From NCBI GenBank assembly GCA_024276495.1, contig JAJRXC010000053.1, forward strand, positions 1 to 58,937: DNA of 58,937 bases, written 5' to 3'. This document shows, in pieces, positions 17,460 to 24,894 of this stretch. Made by a program: the position numbers and the translations under genes. Positions within the stretch are counted from its first letter, which is position 1. Every line of letters begins with the position of its first letter. Under the pieces are notes generated by a model. It saw nothing but the letters and a program-made list of their open reading frames with translations, did not search any database and was not told where the DNA came from. This DNA is from Actinomycetes bacterium (GTDB lineage Bacteria > Actinomycetota > Acidimicrobiia > Acidimicrobiales > Aldehydirespiratoraceae).

Positions 17460-17949
17460 CATCGAGACCGAAGTAAAGGGTCTCGGCCACCGGTTCGTCG
17501 ACATAGGGCGCACACGGTTCGAACCCGAGGGCGGTGTAGAGACCGATGGCCTCACGCATCGAGGGCAGCGTGTTGAGCACGAGCCGGTCGAAGCCGAGCT
17601 CGGCGGCCCGGGCGATGAGTTGCTCGGTCAGCGAACGGCCGAGGCCCAGCCCGCGACCCCGTTCCCGCACGAAGAGCCGCCGGATCTCCCCCGTGCGCGG
17701 CCCGCGGTCGGGGAGGGCCCGCAGCCCCACACACCCGAGGCGGGCACCGTCGTCGTCGGTGGCGAGCAGCAGAAACCCCGGTTGTCCGTAGATCGTGGCG
17801 AGCTGCACGAGCTCGTCGTCGAGATCGTCGAATCAAGGACAGATGTCGCCGCCGTCGAGCAGCCGCTCGACACCGCGGCGGTACTCGGCGAACAAGCGAC
17901 GAACGACGAGACGCTCGGCTTCGCGGTCGACGACGGCAATGCTGGACAC
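17434..17949 (-). CDS. GNAT acetyltransferase-like protein with in-frame TGA: candidate selenoprotein (CxU)
   Basis: One 172-codon frame broken only by a TGA at codon 39 (17833-17835). Upstream it reads V-V-R-R-L-F-A-E-Y and G-G-D-I-C-P, downstream F-D-D-L-D-D-E-L, then the acetyl-CoA site R-E-R-G-R-G-L-G-L-G-R-S-L and G-L-Y-T-A-L-G-F-E-P. In related GNAT proteins, as I recall them, this place reads D-L-C-F-Q-x-F-x-x-E-L. Aligning on F..EL puts the TGA on the conserved Cys, giving C37-P-U39. The GTG at 17949 has a TACGCT box 6 nt upstream, so the gene appears to have a working leaderless promoter. A hairpin with loop CGUGC follows the TGA. The alternatives are a pseudogene or a base error. 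Confidence 0.68.
17791..17832 (-). promoter_or_regulatory. SECIS-like hairpin after the TGA of the GNAT gene
   Basis: Counting from the base after the TGA: bases 18-23 (CGAGCU) pair with 29-34 (AGCUCG) around a 5-nt loop CGUGC at 24-28 (17805-17809). A lower stem, bases 7-10 (GAUC) with 39-42 (GAUC), is possible across an internal loop. The loop has G-U at its second and third positions, like the hairpin of the CMD gene. Folded by eye. Confidence 0.5.
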
Positions 17950-17955
17950 GGCCTC

Positions 17956-17961
17956 AGCGTA
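17956..17961 (-). promoter_or_regulatory. -10 box for leaderless GNAT candidate selenoprotein gene
   Basis: TACGCT on the minus strand, 6 nt before the GTG at 17949; divergent from the tgt promoter 25 bases away. Confidence 0.5.
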
Positions 17962-17985
17962 GACCGGACCGAAACGAAGCTCCCC

Positions 17986-17991
17986 TAGTCT
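17986..17991 (+). promoter_or_regulatory. -10 box for leaderless tgt
   Basis: TAGTCT, 7 nt before the ATG at 17999. This supports that ATG over the GTG at 17996. Confidence 0.55.
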
Positions 17992-17998
17992 CGTCGTG

Positions 17999-19111
17999 AT
18001 GCGAGCGACATTCACCGAGACGAGCCGGGACGGACAGGCCCGAACCGGCGTCGTCACGACCGCCCGCGGAGAGTTCACCACACCCCGGTTCATGCCCGTG
18101 GGGACCCGAGGGGCGATCCGCCACCTGGCGAGCGACGACGTCGATGCCCTCGGCGCCCAGGTGATCCTGGCCAACACGTATCATCTGATGCTCCGACCCG
18201 GCGCCGAGGTGATCGCCCACCTCGGCGGGATCCACGGGTTCGCGGCCTGGGACGGGCACTTCCTCACCGACTCCGGTGGCTACCAGATCTTCTCTCTCGG
18301 CCCCGACGTCGACGACGACGGCGCCACCTTCACGTCGACGTACGACGGATCCACTCATCTGCTCACGCCGGAGCGGGCGGTCGCCGTGCAAGCGCTGATC
18401 GGGGCCGACATCCAGATGGTGCTCGACGTGTGCCCGTCGTCGGTCGCGGATCGCGGGATCGTCGCGGAAGCCGTTCGCCGCACCTCGGTGTGGGCGGCGC
18501 GGGGCCGTCGCGCGTTTCTCGACCATCCCGATGCCGCGGCGCGCCAGTCGCAGTTCGGGATCGTGCAAGGCGGCACCGACGACGCGTTGCGACGAGAGTC
18601 CGCGGACCGTCTCGTCGAGCTCGACTTCGACGGCTACGCGGTGGGCGGGTTGTCGGTCGGCGAGGACCGGACCGAGATGTTGCACGGGCTCGACTCGTGC
18701 ATGGGCATGCTGCCGGCCGACCGGCCCCGGTACTTCATGGGACTCGGCGACCCGGTCGGCATCGTCGAGTCCGTGGCCCGCGGCGTCGACATGTTCGATT
18801 GCGTGCTGCCGACCCGCCTGGCCCGCCACGGCACCATCCTCACCGACGAGGGCCGGTTCAACCTGCGCCGCGCCGAGTTCGCCAAGAGCGACGAACCGCT
18901 CGACCCGTCGTGGCCCGAGAGCCCGGCCGCCCGCTGGAGCAAGGGTTATCTCCGACACCTTCTGCAGACCAGGGAACCGACGGCGGCGCGAATCATCACG
19001 CTTCACAACGTGGCCTGGTTGCTGCGTCTCATGGATCGCATGGGCGACGCGATCCGGGCCGGACGATTCGAGTCGCTGCGCGTGGGCGTTCACGAGGTGT
19101 GGGGGAGCTAG
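17999..19111 (+). CDS. tgt: queuine tRNA-ribosyltransferase without zinc cysteines
   Basis: A 370-residue TIM-barrel enzyme that swaps guanine for preQ1 at tRNA position 34. The active-site segments are intact: T-D-S-G-G-Y-Q-I-F-S-L, F-G-I-V-Q-G-G, V-G-G-L-S-V-G-E and the nucleophile region M-F-D-C-V-L-P-T-R. The usual C-x-C-x-x-C zinc loop is not there: the equivalent stretch reads D-P-S-W-P-E-S-P-A-A-R-W-S-K-G-Y-L-R-H-L, so the three Cys are Trp, Glu and Ala, while the fourth ligand (H in L-H-N) remains. The frame is continuous, so this is not an indel. It acts before QueA (11969) in queuosine synthesis. Confidence 0.92.
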   Translation: MRATFTETSRDGQARTGVVTTARGEFTTPRFMPVGTRGAIRHLASDDVDALGAQVILANTYHLMLRPGAEVIAHLGGIHGFAAWDGHFLTDSGGYQIFSLGPDVDDDGATFTSTYDGSTHLLTPERAVAVQALIGADIQMVLDVCPSSVADRGIVAEAVRRTSVWAARGRRAFLDHPDAAARQSQFGIVQGGTDDALRRESADRLVELDFDGYAVGGLSVGEDRTEMLHGLDSCMGMLPADRPRYFMGLGDPVGIVESVARGVDMFDCVLPTRLARHGTILTDEGRFNLRRAEFAKSDEPLDPSWPESPAARWSKGYLRHLLQTREPTAARIITLHNVAWLLRLMDRMGDAIRAGRFESLRVGVHEVWGS

Positions 19112-19114
19112 CCT
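19109..19114 (+). promoter_or_regulatory. -10 box before yajC
   Basis: TAGCCT, overlapping the tgt stop, 8 nt before the ATG of yajC; gives a second entry point into the operon. Confidence 0.45.
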
Positions 19115-19122
19115 CTCTTCTC

Positions 19123-19455
19123 ATGTCCCTTGTCGTTCTTCTTGTCCTCATGGGCGCGCTCTACGCCTTCATGATCGTGCCGCAGCAGCGCCGCATGAAA
19201 GCCCATCAACAGCTCATCGCCTCGCTCGAGCCCGGCGATGTCGTCGTCACGAACTCCGGGATCCACGGGGCGGTGGCCGAGGTCGAGGATGCGATCGTCT
19301 GGCTCGAGGTCGCGCCCGAAGTGGAACTGAAGATCGCGAAGTCGGCGATCGCCGAACGGGTGTCGCGAGAAAACGACGACGAAGACGACGAGTACGACGA
19401 CGACTACGAGGACGACGACGACCTGTTGGCCGACGCGGACGACGGCGACGTCTGA
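19123..19455 (+). CDS. yajC: preprotein translocase subunit YajC
   Basis: A 110-residue protein with one N-terminal membrane segment (about residues 2-18), then P-Q-Q-R-R-M-K, G-D-V-V-V-T-N-S-G-I-H-G and a small cytoplasmic domain, as in YajC of the Sec holotranslocon. The last 30 residues are nearly all Asp/Glu with a few Tyr, longer and more acidic than usual. It lies directly before secD and secF, its usual partners. Confidence 0.9.
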   Translation: MSLVVLLVLMGALYAFMIVPQQRRMKAHQQLIASLEPGDVVVTNSGIHGAVAEVEDAIVWLEVAPEVELKIAKSAIAERVSRENDDEDDEYDDDYEDDDDLLADADDGDV

Positions 19456-19457
19456 GA

Positions 19458-20969
19458 ATGCGACGGCAGCTCAGCTTCGCGATCGGGGTGGTGGTCGTCG
19501 CCATTCTCGGCATCGTCTACACGTTCGCCGCCGGGAACGAACCACTGCTCGGACTCGATCTCCAGGGTGGAGCCTCCGTCGTGCTCGAGCCGGCGCCGAA
19601 CCCCGACGGGACGCCCGTCTCCGACGAGATCCTCGACCAGGCGATCGACGTGATCCGGAACCGAATCGACGGGCTGGGTGTGCGCGAGCCGGAGATCACC
19701 CGGCAGGGATCGACCGTGTTGGTGCAGATTCCCGGCGTCGACGATCAACAGCGGGCGATCGAGCTCGTCGGCCAGACCGCCGAGCTGCGGTTCCGTCCCG
19801 TGCTCGAGACGATGGGTCGCAACGAGCTCGCGGTCTTCCAGGCGGCCGAGTCGATTCTCGCCGACGCCGCCGACCCGGCCAACGAGCTCGACCCGGACAC
19901 CATCGCCCAGGCCCAGGCGGAGGTCGACCGTTGGACGTTGACCCCCGACGCCGCCGCCGACGAGGAGACGGTGCTCGAGCCGAGCGATCCCGCATCGGCC
20001 GATGTGCGGCTCCGGCTCGGTCCGTCCCCGTTGCTCATCGATCAGATCGCCAACCCGAACGGGCGGGTCACCGGCGAGATCGTCAGCGGGGCCATCGCGA
20101 ACTTCTCGGTGGGCCTCGGCTGGTACGTCGCCGTCGAGATGAACGGCGGGAGCCCCGGCGCCGACGACTTCAACGCCCTCGCGAACAGCTGCTTCGGCGG
20201 ATCCGCCACCTGCCCGACCGGAAGAATCGCGATCGAGATCGACGGGCGGGTGGAGAGCGCGCCGTCCGTCAACAGTCCCGATCTCGGCTCACAGGTGCAG
20301 ATCACCGGCAACTTCACCGAAGGAGAGGCCAAGGACCTGGCCCTCGTCCTGCGGTTCGGCTCGCTTCCGGTCGAGCTCATCCCCCAGGAGAGCCGCACGG
20401 TCTCGTCGACCCTCGGCTCCGACGCCCTCGACGCCGGAATCGCCGCCGGTCTCATCGGAATCGCGCTCGTGTCGCTGTACCTGCTCGCCTACTACCGACT
20501 GCTCGGGGTCGTCGCGATCGCCAGTCTGGCCGTCTCGGGCGCGATGTTGTGGACGATGATCGCCTGGCTCGGCGAGTCCCAGGGCCTGGCGCTCACCCTC
20601 GCCGGGGTCACCGGGATGATCGTGTCGATCGGGGTGTCCGTCGACTCGAACGTCGTCTACTTCGAGAATCTGAAGGAAGACGTCAGAGGAGGACGAACCG
20701 TGCGCTCGGCCGTCGAACGGGCCTTCCCGATCGCGTATTCCACGATCGTGAAAGCCGACGTGGCCAGCCTGATCGCTGCCGGCGTCCTGTACTTCCTCAC
20801 CGTCGGTCAGGTGAAGGGCTTCGCCTTGTTCCTCGGATTGGCCACGGTGCTCGACCTCGTCGCGACCTACTTCTTCATGGGCCCGGTCATCCGGCTGATG
20901 GCCCGCCGCGACGCGATGAGTCAACGTCCGGGCCGCTACGGAATCCCGGCCGGGAAGGTGGCGACATGA
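19458..20969 (+). CDS. secD: protein translocase subunit SecD
   Basis: A 503-residue membrane protein of the proton-driven SecDF complex, which pulls exported proteins out of SecYEG. One membrane segment at residues 5-24, then G-L-D-L-Q-G-G, a large extracytoplasmic domain with R-I-D-G-L-G-V-R-E-P-E-I, and a C-terminal block of five membrane segments from about residue 330 that includes G-V-S-V-D-S-N-V-V-Y-F-E. An Asp/Ala-rich insertion lies in the extracytoplasmic part (residues 125-175). It starts 2 bases after yajC and overlaps secF by ATGA. Confidence 0.95.
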   Translation: MRRQLSFAIGVVVVAILGIVYTFAAGNEPLLGLDLQGGASVVLEPAPNPDGTPVSDEILDQAIDVIRNRIDGLGVREPEITRQGSTVLVQIPGVDDQQRAIELVGQTAELRFRPVLETMGRNELAVFQAAESILADAADPANELDPDTIAQAQAEVDRWTLTPDAAADEETVLEPSDPASADVRLRLGPSPLLIDQIANPNGRVTGEIVSGAIANFSVGLGWYVAVEMNGGSPGADDFNALANSCFGGSATCPTGRIAIEIDGRVESAPSVNSPDLGSQVQITGNFTEGEAKDLALVLRFGSLPVELIPQESRTVSSTLGSDALDAGIAAGLIGIALVSLYLLAYYRLLGVVAIASLAVSGAMLWTMIAWLGESQGLALTLAGVTGMIVSIGVSVDSNVVYFENLKEDVRGGRTVRSAVERAFPIAYSTIVKADVASLIAAGVLYFLTVGQVKGFALFLGLATVLDLVATYFFMGPVIRLMARRDAMSQRPGRYGIPAGKVAT

Positions 20970-22045
20970 AGACGCTGCGCCTGATGTACCGCGGCGAGCA
21001 GGAGTTCGACTTCCCGAAGATGTGGAGGGCCGCGCTGGCCGGTTCGGCGCTTCTCGTTCTCGTGAGCATCGGCTCGCTCGCGGTTCGGGGCCTGAACCTG
21101 GGCATCGAGTTCGAAGGCGGCACGTCGTGGGAGGTCATCGCGCCCGGGGCGTCGGTCGCCGATGCCCGCGAAGCGCTCGTGGGCACGGGCGCGGCCGCGG
21201 CGAAGATCCAGGTCGTGGGGGGCGACAGCATTCGGGCCCGCGCCGATCTGGACGGTGCCGAGGCCATCGCCGAGGTCACCGCGGCGTTGGCCGAGCTCGG
21301 CGACACCGACACCACCGACGTCAACGTCACCACGGTCGGACCATCGTGGGGCAACCAGATCACCGAGAAGGCCCGAAACGCGCTCCTGTGGTTCTTCGTG
21401 ATCGTCGCCGGCTACATCGCGATCCGCCTCGAGTGGAAGATGGCGGTCGGCGCGTTGGTGGCCGTCACCCACGACATCATCGTCTCCGTCGGCATCTACT
21501 CGCTGTTCCAATACGAGGTCACGCCGGCGACGGTCATCGCCTTCCTCACGATCATGGGCTATTCGCTCTACGACACGATCGTCGTCTACGACAAGGTCCG
21601 CGAGATCTCCGGGCGGTTGTCGGGCACCGGCCGCTACACCTACAACGAGATGATGAACCTGGCCCTGAACCAGGTCCTCATGCGCTCGATCAACACGTCG
21701 ATCACCTCGATGCTGCCGGTGGCGTCGATGCTCATCATCGGGTCGGTGTTCCTCGGGGCGCTCACGCTGCAGGAGTTCGCCGTCGCCTTGTTGATCGGCA
21801 TCCTCGTCGGCTCCTACTCGTCGATCTTCGTCGCGTCGTCGATGGTCGCGTTCATGAAAAGCCGTGAAGAGGCGAACGTCGCGGTCATGCGCAAGATCGC
21901 GTCCCGTGGTCTCGACGGGGAGGGAACCCGCTCGGTTGCGGCCGAGGATCTGTCGTTGACCACGACAACCCGACGGCCGACCGCCGATCGGCCCCGGCCC
22001 GGCAGCGCCCCACCGAGACCGAGGAAGAAAAAGAAGAAGCGTTGA
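20966..22045 (+). CDS. secF: protein translocase subunit SecF
   Basis: A 359-residue partner of SecD. It has the first membrane segment at about residues 22-42, the loop motif L-N-L-G-I-E-F-E-G-G-T, a short extracytoplasmic domain, and five C-terminal membrane segments with T-I-M-G-Y-S-L-Y-D-T-I-V-V-Y-D. The C-terminal tail is rich in Pro, Arg and Lys and ends in six basic residues, which suggests contact with ribosomes or membrane lipids (inference). Start ATG overlaps the secD stop. Confidence 0.95.
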   Translation: MKTLRLMYRGEQEFDFPKMWRAALAGSALLVLVSIGSLAVRGLNLGIEFEGGTSWEVIAPGASVADAREALVGTGAAAAKIQVVGGDSIRARADLDGAEAIAEVTAALAELGDTDTTDVNVTTVGPSWGNQITEKARNALLWFFVIVAGYIAIRLEWKMAVGALVAVTHDIIVSVGIYSLFQYEVTPATVIAFLTIMGYSLYDTIVVYDKVREISGRLSGTGRYTYNEMMNLALNQVLMRSINTSITSMLPVASMLIIGSVFLGALTLQEFAVALLIGILVGSYSSIFVASSMVAFMKSREEANVAVMRKIASRGLDGEGTRSVAAEDLSLTTTTRRPTADRPRPGSAPPRPRKKKKKR

Positions 22046-22051
22046 GGGCGG

Positions 22052-22057
22052 TACGGT
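22052..22057 (+). promoter_or_regulatory. -10 box for leaderless apt
   Basis: TACGGT, 6 nt before the ATG at 22064. Confidence 0.5.
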
Positions 22058-22063
22058 GAGCGT

Positions 22064-22600
22064 ATGCCCACCGTCGGATTCGTACGGAACCTGATCCGCG
22101 ACATTCCGGACTTCCCCGAGCCCGGGATCGTCTACAAGGACATCACGCCGTTGCTGGCCGACGCGGCCGCGTTCGACGTCGCGATCCGGGAGATGACCGC
22201 GCCGTGGGCCGACGCCGCCGTCGACGTCGTCGTGGGCATCGAGGCCCGCGGCTTCCTTTTCGGAACGACCGTCGCCCGCCAGCTCGGGGCCGGATTCGTG
22301 CCGGTGCGCAAGCCCGGAAAGCTCCCGTTCTCCGTCTCCTCGATCGACTACGGGCTCGAATACGGCAGTGACACGGTCGAGATGCACACCGACGCGATCG
22401 CGGCCGGGCAACGGGTGCTGGTGATCGACGATGTGCTGGCCACCGGCGGCACCGCGGCGGCTTCGGCTCAACTGATCCGCAGCCAACGCGGCGAGATCGT
22501 CGGTTTCGGGTTCCTGCTCGAGCTCCAGTTCCTCGCGGGTCGGGAGCGGCTCGAAGATGCCCGGGTCGAATCGCTCATCCTCGTGCCGGGAGGCGACTGA
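22064..22600 (+). CDS. apt: adenine phosphoribosyltransferase
   Basis: A 178-residue purine salvage enzyme that makes AMP from adenine and PRPP. The PRPP loop is V-L-V-I-D-D-V-L-A-T-G-G-T-A, with V-V-G-I-E-A-R-G-F-L-F-G and R-K-P-G-K-L-P as further family motifs, and D-F-P-E-P-G-I-V-Y-K-D-I-T-P near the N-terminus. Placement between secF and rel is common in bacteria. Its stop is directly followed by the ATG of rel. Confidence 0.96.
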   Translation: MPTVGFVRNLIRDIPDFPEPGIVYKDITPLLADAAAFDVAIREMTAPWADAAVDVVVGIEARGFLFGTTVARQLGAGFVPVRKPGKLPFSVSSIDYGLEYGSDTVEMHTDAIAAGQRVLVIDDVLATGGTAAASAQLIRSQRGEIVGFGFLLELQFLAGRERLEDARVESLILVPGGD

Positions 22601-24850
22601 ATGGCGACCGTCACGAGGGTGCTTCCCTGGCGGCGGGCGCCCAGCCGTTCGACGGCCGTCGAGATCGCCGATCTCCTCGATGCCTACCGGGAGCATCATC
22701 CGAAGGCCGACACGTCGGTGATCGAGCGGGCGTTCGAGCTCGCTGCCTCCGCCCACGAAGGGCAGAGTCGGAAGTCGGGTGAGCCCTACATCCGTCATCC
22801 GGTCGCGGTGGCCACCATCGTCGCCCACCAGGGAATCGACGACGAGACGATCGCGGCCGCGTTGTTGCACGACGCGGTCGAGGACACCGAGGTCGACCTG
22901 GCGCTGCTCGAGGCCGAGTTCGGGGCCGATCTGGCCCGGATCGTCGACGGGGTGACCAAGCTCGATCGGGTCAAGTACGACTCCAAGGAGCAACAGCAGG
23001 CCGCCACGATGCGAAAGATGATCGTCGCGATCGCATCCGACATGCGGGTGCTGATCATCAAGCTCGCGGATCGGCTGCACAACCTCCGAACGGTGGCCGC
23101 GTTGCCGGACTTCAAGCAGGAACGGACCGCTCGCGAGACGCTCGACGTGTACGCGCCCCTGGCCCACCGCCTCGGCATGCAGGACATGAAGCAGCAGCTG
23201 GAGGACCTCTCCTTCGCCGCGCTGCATCCTCGTCGCTACGCCGAGATCGACCAGATGATCCATCAACGCGCACCCGAACGCGACCTCTATCTCGCCCAGG
23301 TGCTCGGCGACGTGCAGGCCCGTCTGGCCGAGCTCGGCATCGTGGCCCGCATCGACGGTCGACCGAAACATCTCTGGTCGATCTACGAGAAGATGGTGGT
23401 CAAGGGTCGCTCGTTCGACGAGATCTTCGACCTCGTCGGCATCCGGGTGATCGTCGATTCGGTTCGGGAGTGCTACGGCGCCCTCGGTTCGATCCATGCC
23501 ACGTGGCGGCCGGTGCAGGGCCGGTTCAAGGACTACATCGCCATGCCGAAGTTCAACCTCTACCAGTCGTTGCACACGACGGTGGTCGGCCCGCAGGGAA
23601 AGTCGATCGAGGTCCAGATCCGGACCGAGGAGATGCACCATCGAGCCGAGTTCGGGGTCGCGGCCCACTCCGACTACAAAGACGGCGAACCCGGCGGCGA
23701 GGCGGCATGGCTGAACCGGATCGTCGAGTGGCAGTCGGAGACATCGGACCCGTCGGAGTTCATGAGCAACCTGAAGTTCGATCTCGACCAGGACGAGGTC
23801 TACGTCTTCACCCCGAAGGGGCGGGTCGTCGAGTTGCCGGTCGGCGCGACCCCGGTCGACTTCGCCTACACGATCCACACCGATGTCGGCCACGCCTGCA
23901 TCGGGTCGAAGGTCAACGGACGACTCGTTCCGCTCAACACCCGGCTCGAGTCGGGCGACAGCGTCGAGATCTTCACCTCCAAGGTCGAGGGGGCCGGGCC
24001 GAGTCGCGATTGGTTGAAGTTCGTCGCCAGTCGCCGGGCCGCGAACAAGATCCGGCAGTGGTACACGCGTGAGCGACGCGAGGACGCGATCGAACATGGC
24101 CGCGACGAGCTGCTCCAGGCCCTGCGGCGCGAGGGGTTGCCGGCGCGACGGGTGATCAAGGAGCCGGTGCTGCTCAAGGTCGGCGAGCAGCTCAACTACA
24201 CCGAGGACGAAGCCCTTTTCGCGGCAATCGGTGAAGGGCACGTGTCGGGGAGCACGGTCGCCGAGCGGGTCGCCCGTGAGCTGCGGGGTGAGGAGCCGAC
24301 CGATCAGGACCAGCCCCGGTTGCCGTCGACGGTGAGCCGACGGGTCGGGACCCGCCGCCGGGCGACGGGTTCGGCCGGCGTCCATGTCGAGGGTCTCGAC
24401 GACATCATGGTGCGGATCTCCCGCTGCTGTTCCCCGGTCCCACCCGACGAGATCGTCGGTTTCGTCACCCGGGGAAGGGGCGTGTCCATCCATCGGGCCG
24501 ATTGCCTCAACGCCACGACACTGCAGGAAGGCCAGCCGGACCGTCTCATCGAGGTCGAATGGGATTCCGAGCACGAGGGGCGCTTCGCGACGACGATCGA
24601 GGTGCAGGCGCTCGACCGGGCGTCGCTTCTCGTCGACGTGGCGAAGGTCCTCACCGACCACGGCCTCAACGTCATCAGCGTGGCCACCGAGACCGGTGAC
24701 GACGCCGTCGCGAAGATGCAGTTCGAGTTCGAACTGGCCGATCTCGGACAGCTCGACTCGGTCCTGTCGGGCCTGCTCGCGGTCGAGGCGGTCTACGACG
24801 CGTATCGGCTCGTGCCCGGCGGCGGTGGCACGAGCACCGGATCCGCCTGA
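22601..24850 (+). CDS. rel: bifunctional (p)ppGpp synthetase/hydrolase
   Basis: A 749-residue stringent-response enzyme. The HD hydrolase domain has L-L-H-D-A-V-E-D-T near residue 89 and intact K-L-A-D-R-L-H-N-L-R-T. The synthetase domain has R-F-K-D-Y-I-A-M-P-K and Y-Q-S-L-H-T-T-V around residues 307-325. A TGS domain follows (V-F-T-P-K-G-R-V, about residue 405), then a Cys-containing zinc-finger stretch (R-C-C-S-P-V-P) and a C-terminal ACT domain. Both catalytic halves look complete, so it should make and degrade (p)ppGpp. GGAGG lies 8 nt before the ATG. Confidence 0.96.
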   Translation: MATVTRVLPWRRAPSRSTAVEIADLLDAYREHHPKADTSVIERAFELAASAHEGQSRKSGEPYIRHPVAVATIVAHQGIDDETIAAALLHDAVEDTEVDLALLEAEFGADLARIVDGVTKLDRVKYDSKEQQQAATMRKMIVAIASDMRVLIIKLADRLHNLRTVAALPDFKQERTARETLDVYAPLAHRLGMQDMKQQLEDLSFAALHPRRYAEIDQMIHQRAPERDLYLAQVLGDVQARLAELGIVARIDGRPKHLWSIYEKMVVKGRSFDEIFDLVGIRVIVDSVRECYGALGSIHATWRPVQGRFKDYIAMPKFNLYQSLHTTVVGPQGKSIEVQIRTEEMHHRAEFGVAAHSDYKDGEPGGEAAWLNRIVEWQSETSDPSEFMSNLKFDLDQDEVYVFTPKGRVVELPVGATPVDFAYTIHTDVGHACIGSKVNGRLVPLNTRLESGDSVEIFTSKVEGAGPSRDWLKFVASRRAANKIRQWYTRERREDAIEHGRDELLQALRREGLPARRVIKEPVLLKVGEQLNYTEDEALFAAIGEGHVSGSTVAERVARELRGEEPTDQDQPRLPSTVSRRVGTRRRATGSAGVHVEGLDDIMVRISRCCSPVPPDEIVGFVTRGRGVSIHRADCLNATTLQEGQPDRLIEVEWDSEHEGRFATTIEVQALDRASLLVDVAKVLTDHGLNVISVATETGDDAVAKMQFEFELADLGQLDSVLSGLLAVEAVYDAYRLVPGGGGTSTGSA

Positions 24851-24880
24851 ACGCTCCACGGCGACCGAGGGACGCAGCGG

Positions 24881-24886
24881 TAGCCT
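24881..24886 (+). promoter_or_regulatory. -10 box for leaderless hisS
   Basis: TAGCCT, 8 nt before the GTG at 24895. No T-box or other leader fits in the 44 bases between rel and hisS. Confidence 0.45.
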
Positions 24887-24894
24887 GAGCCGCT

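Noticed and set aside
13899-17949. General reassignment of TGA to a sense codon
   Set aside because: TGA is the normal stop for most genes in the window (for example ruvC, queA and aspS) and overlaps many start codons, so only site-specific recoding is possible.
20936-24859. Minus-strand open frame of about 1300 codons, and similar long antisense frames at 30707-33358, 27954-29972 and 55857-58364
   Set aside because: They lie opposite well-recognised genes (secF-apt-rel, alaS, rarA, priA). High GC makes antisense frames open by chance, and their translations show no family motifs. Only the end of the 27954-29972 frame is a real gene.
24851-24894. T-box or other riboswitch before hisS, and a SAM riboswitch before metK
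   Set aside because: The gap before hisS is 44 bases, most of it promoter, and metK overlaps coaBC; neither has room for such an element.
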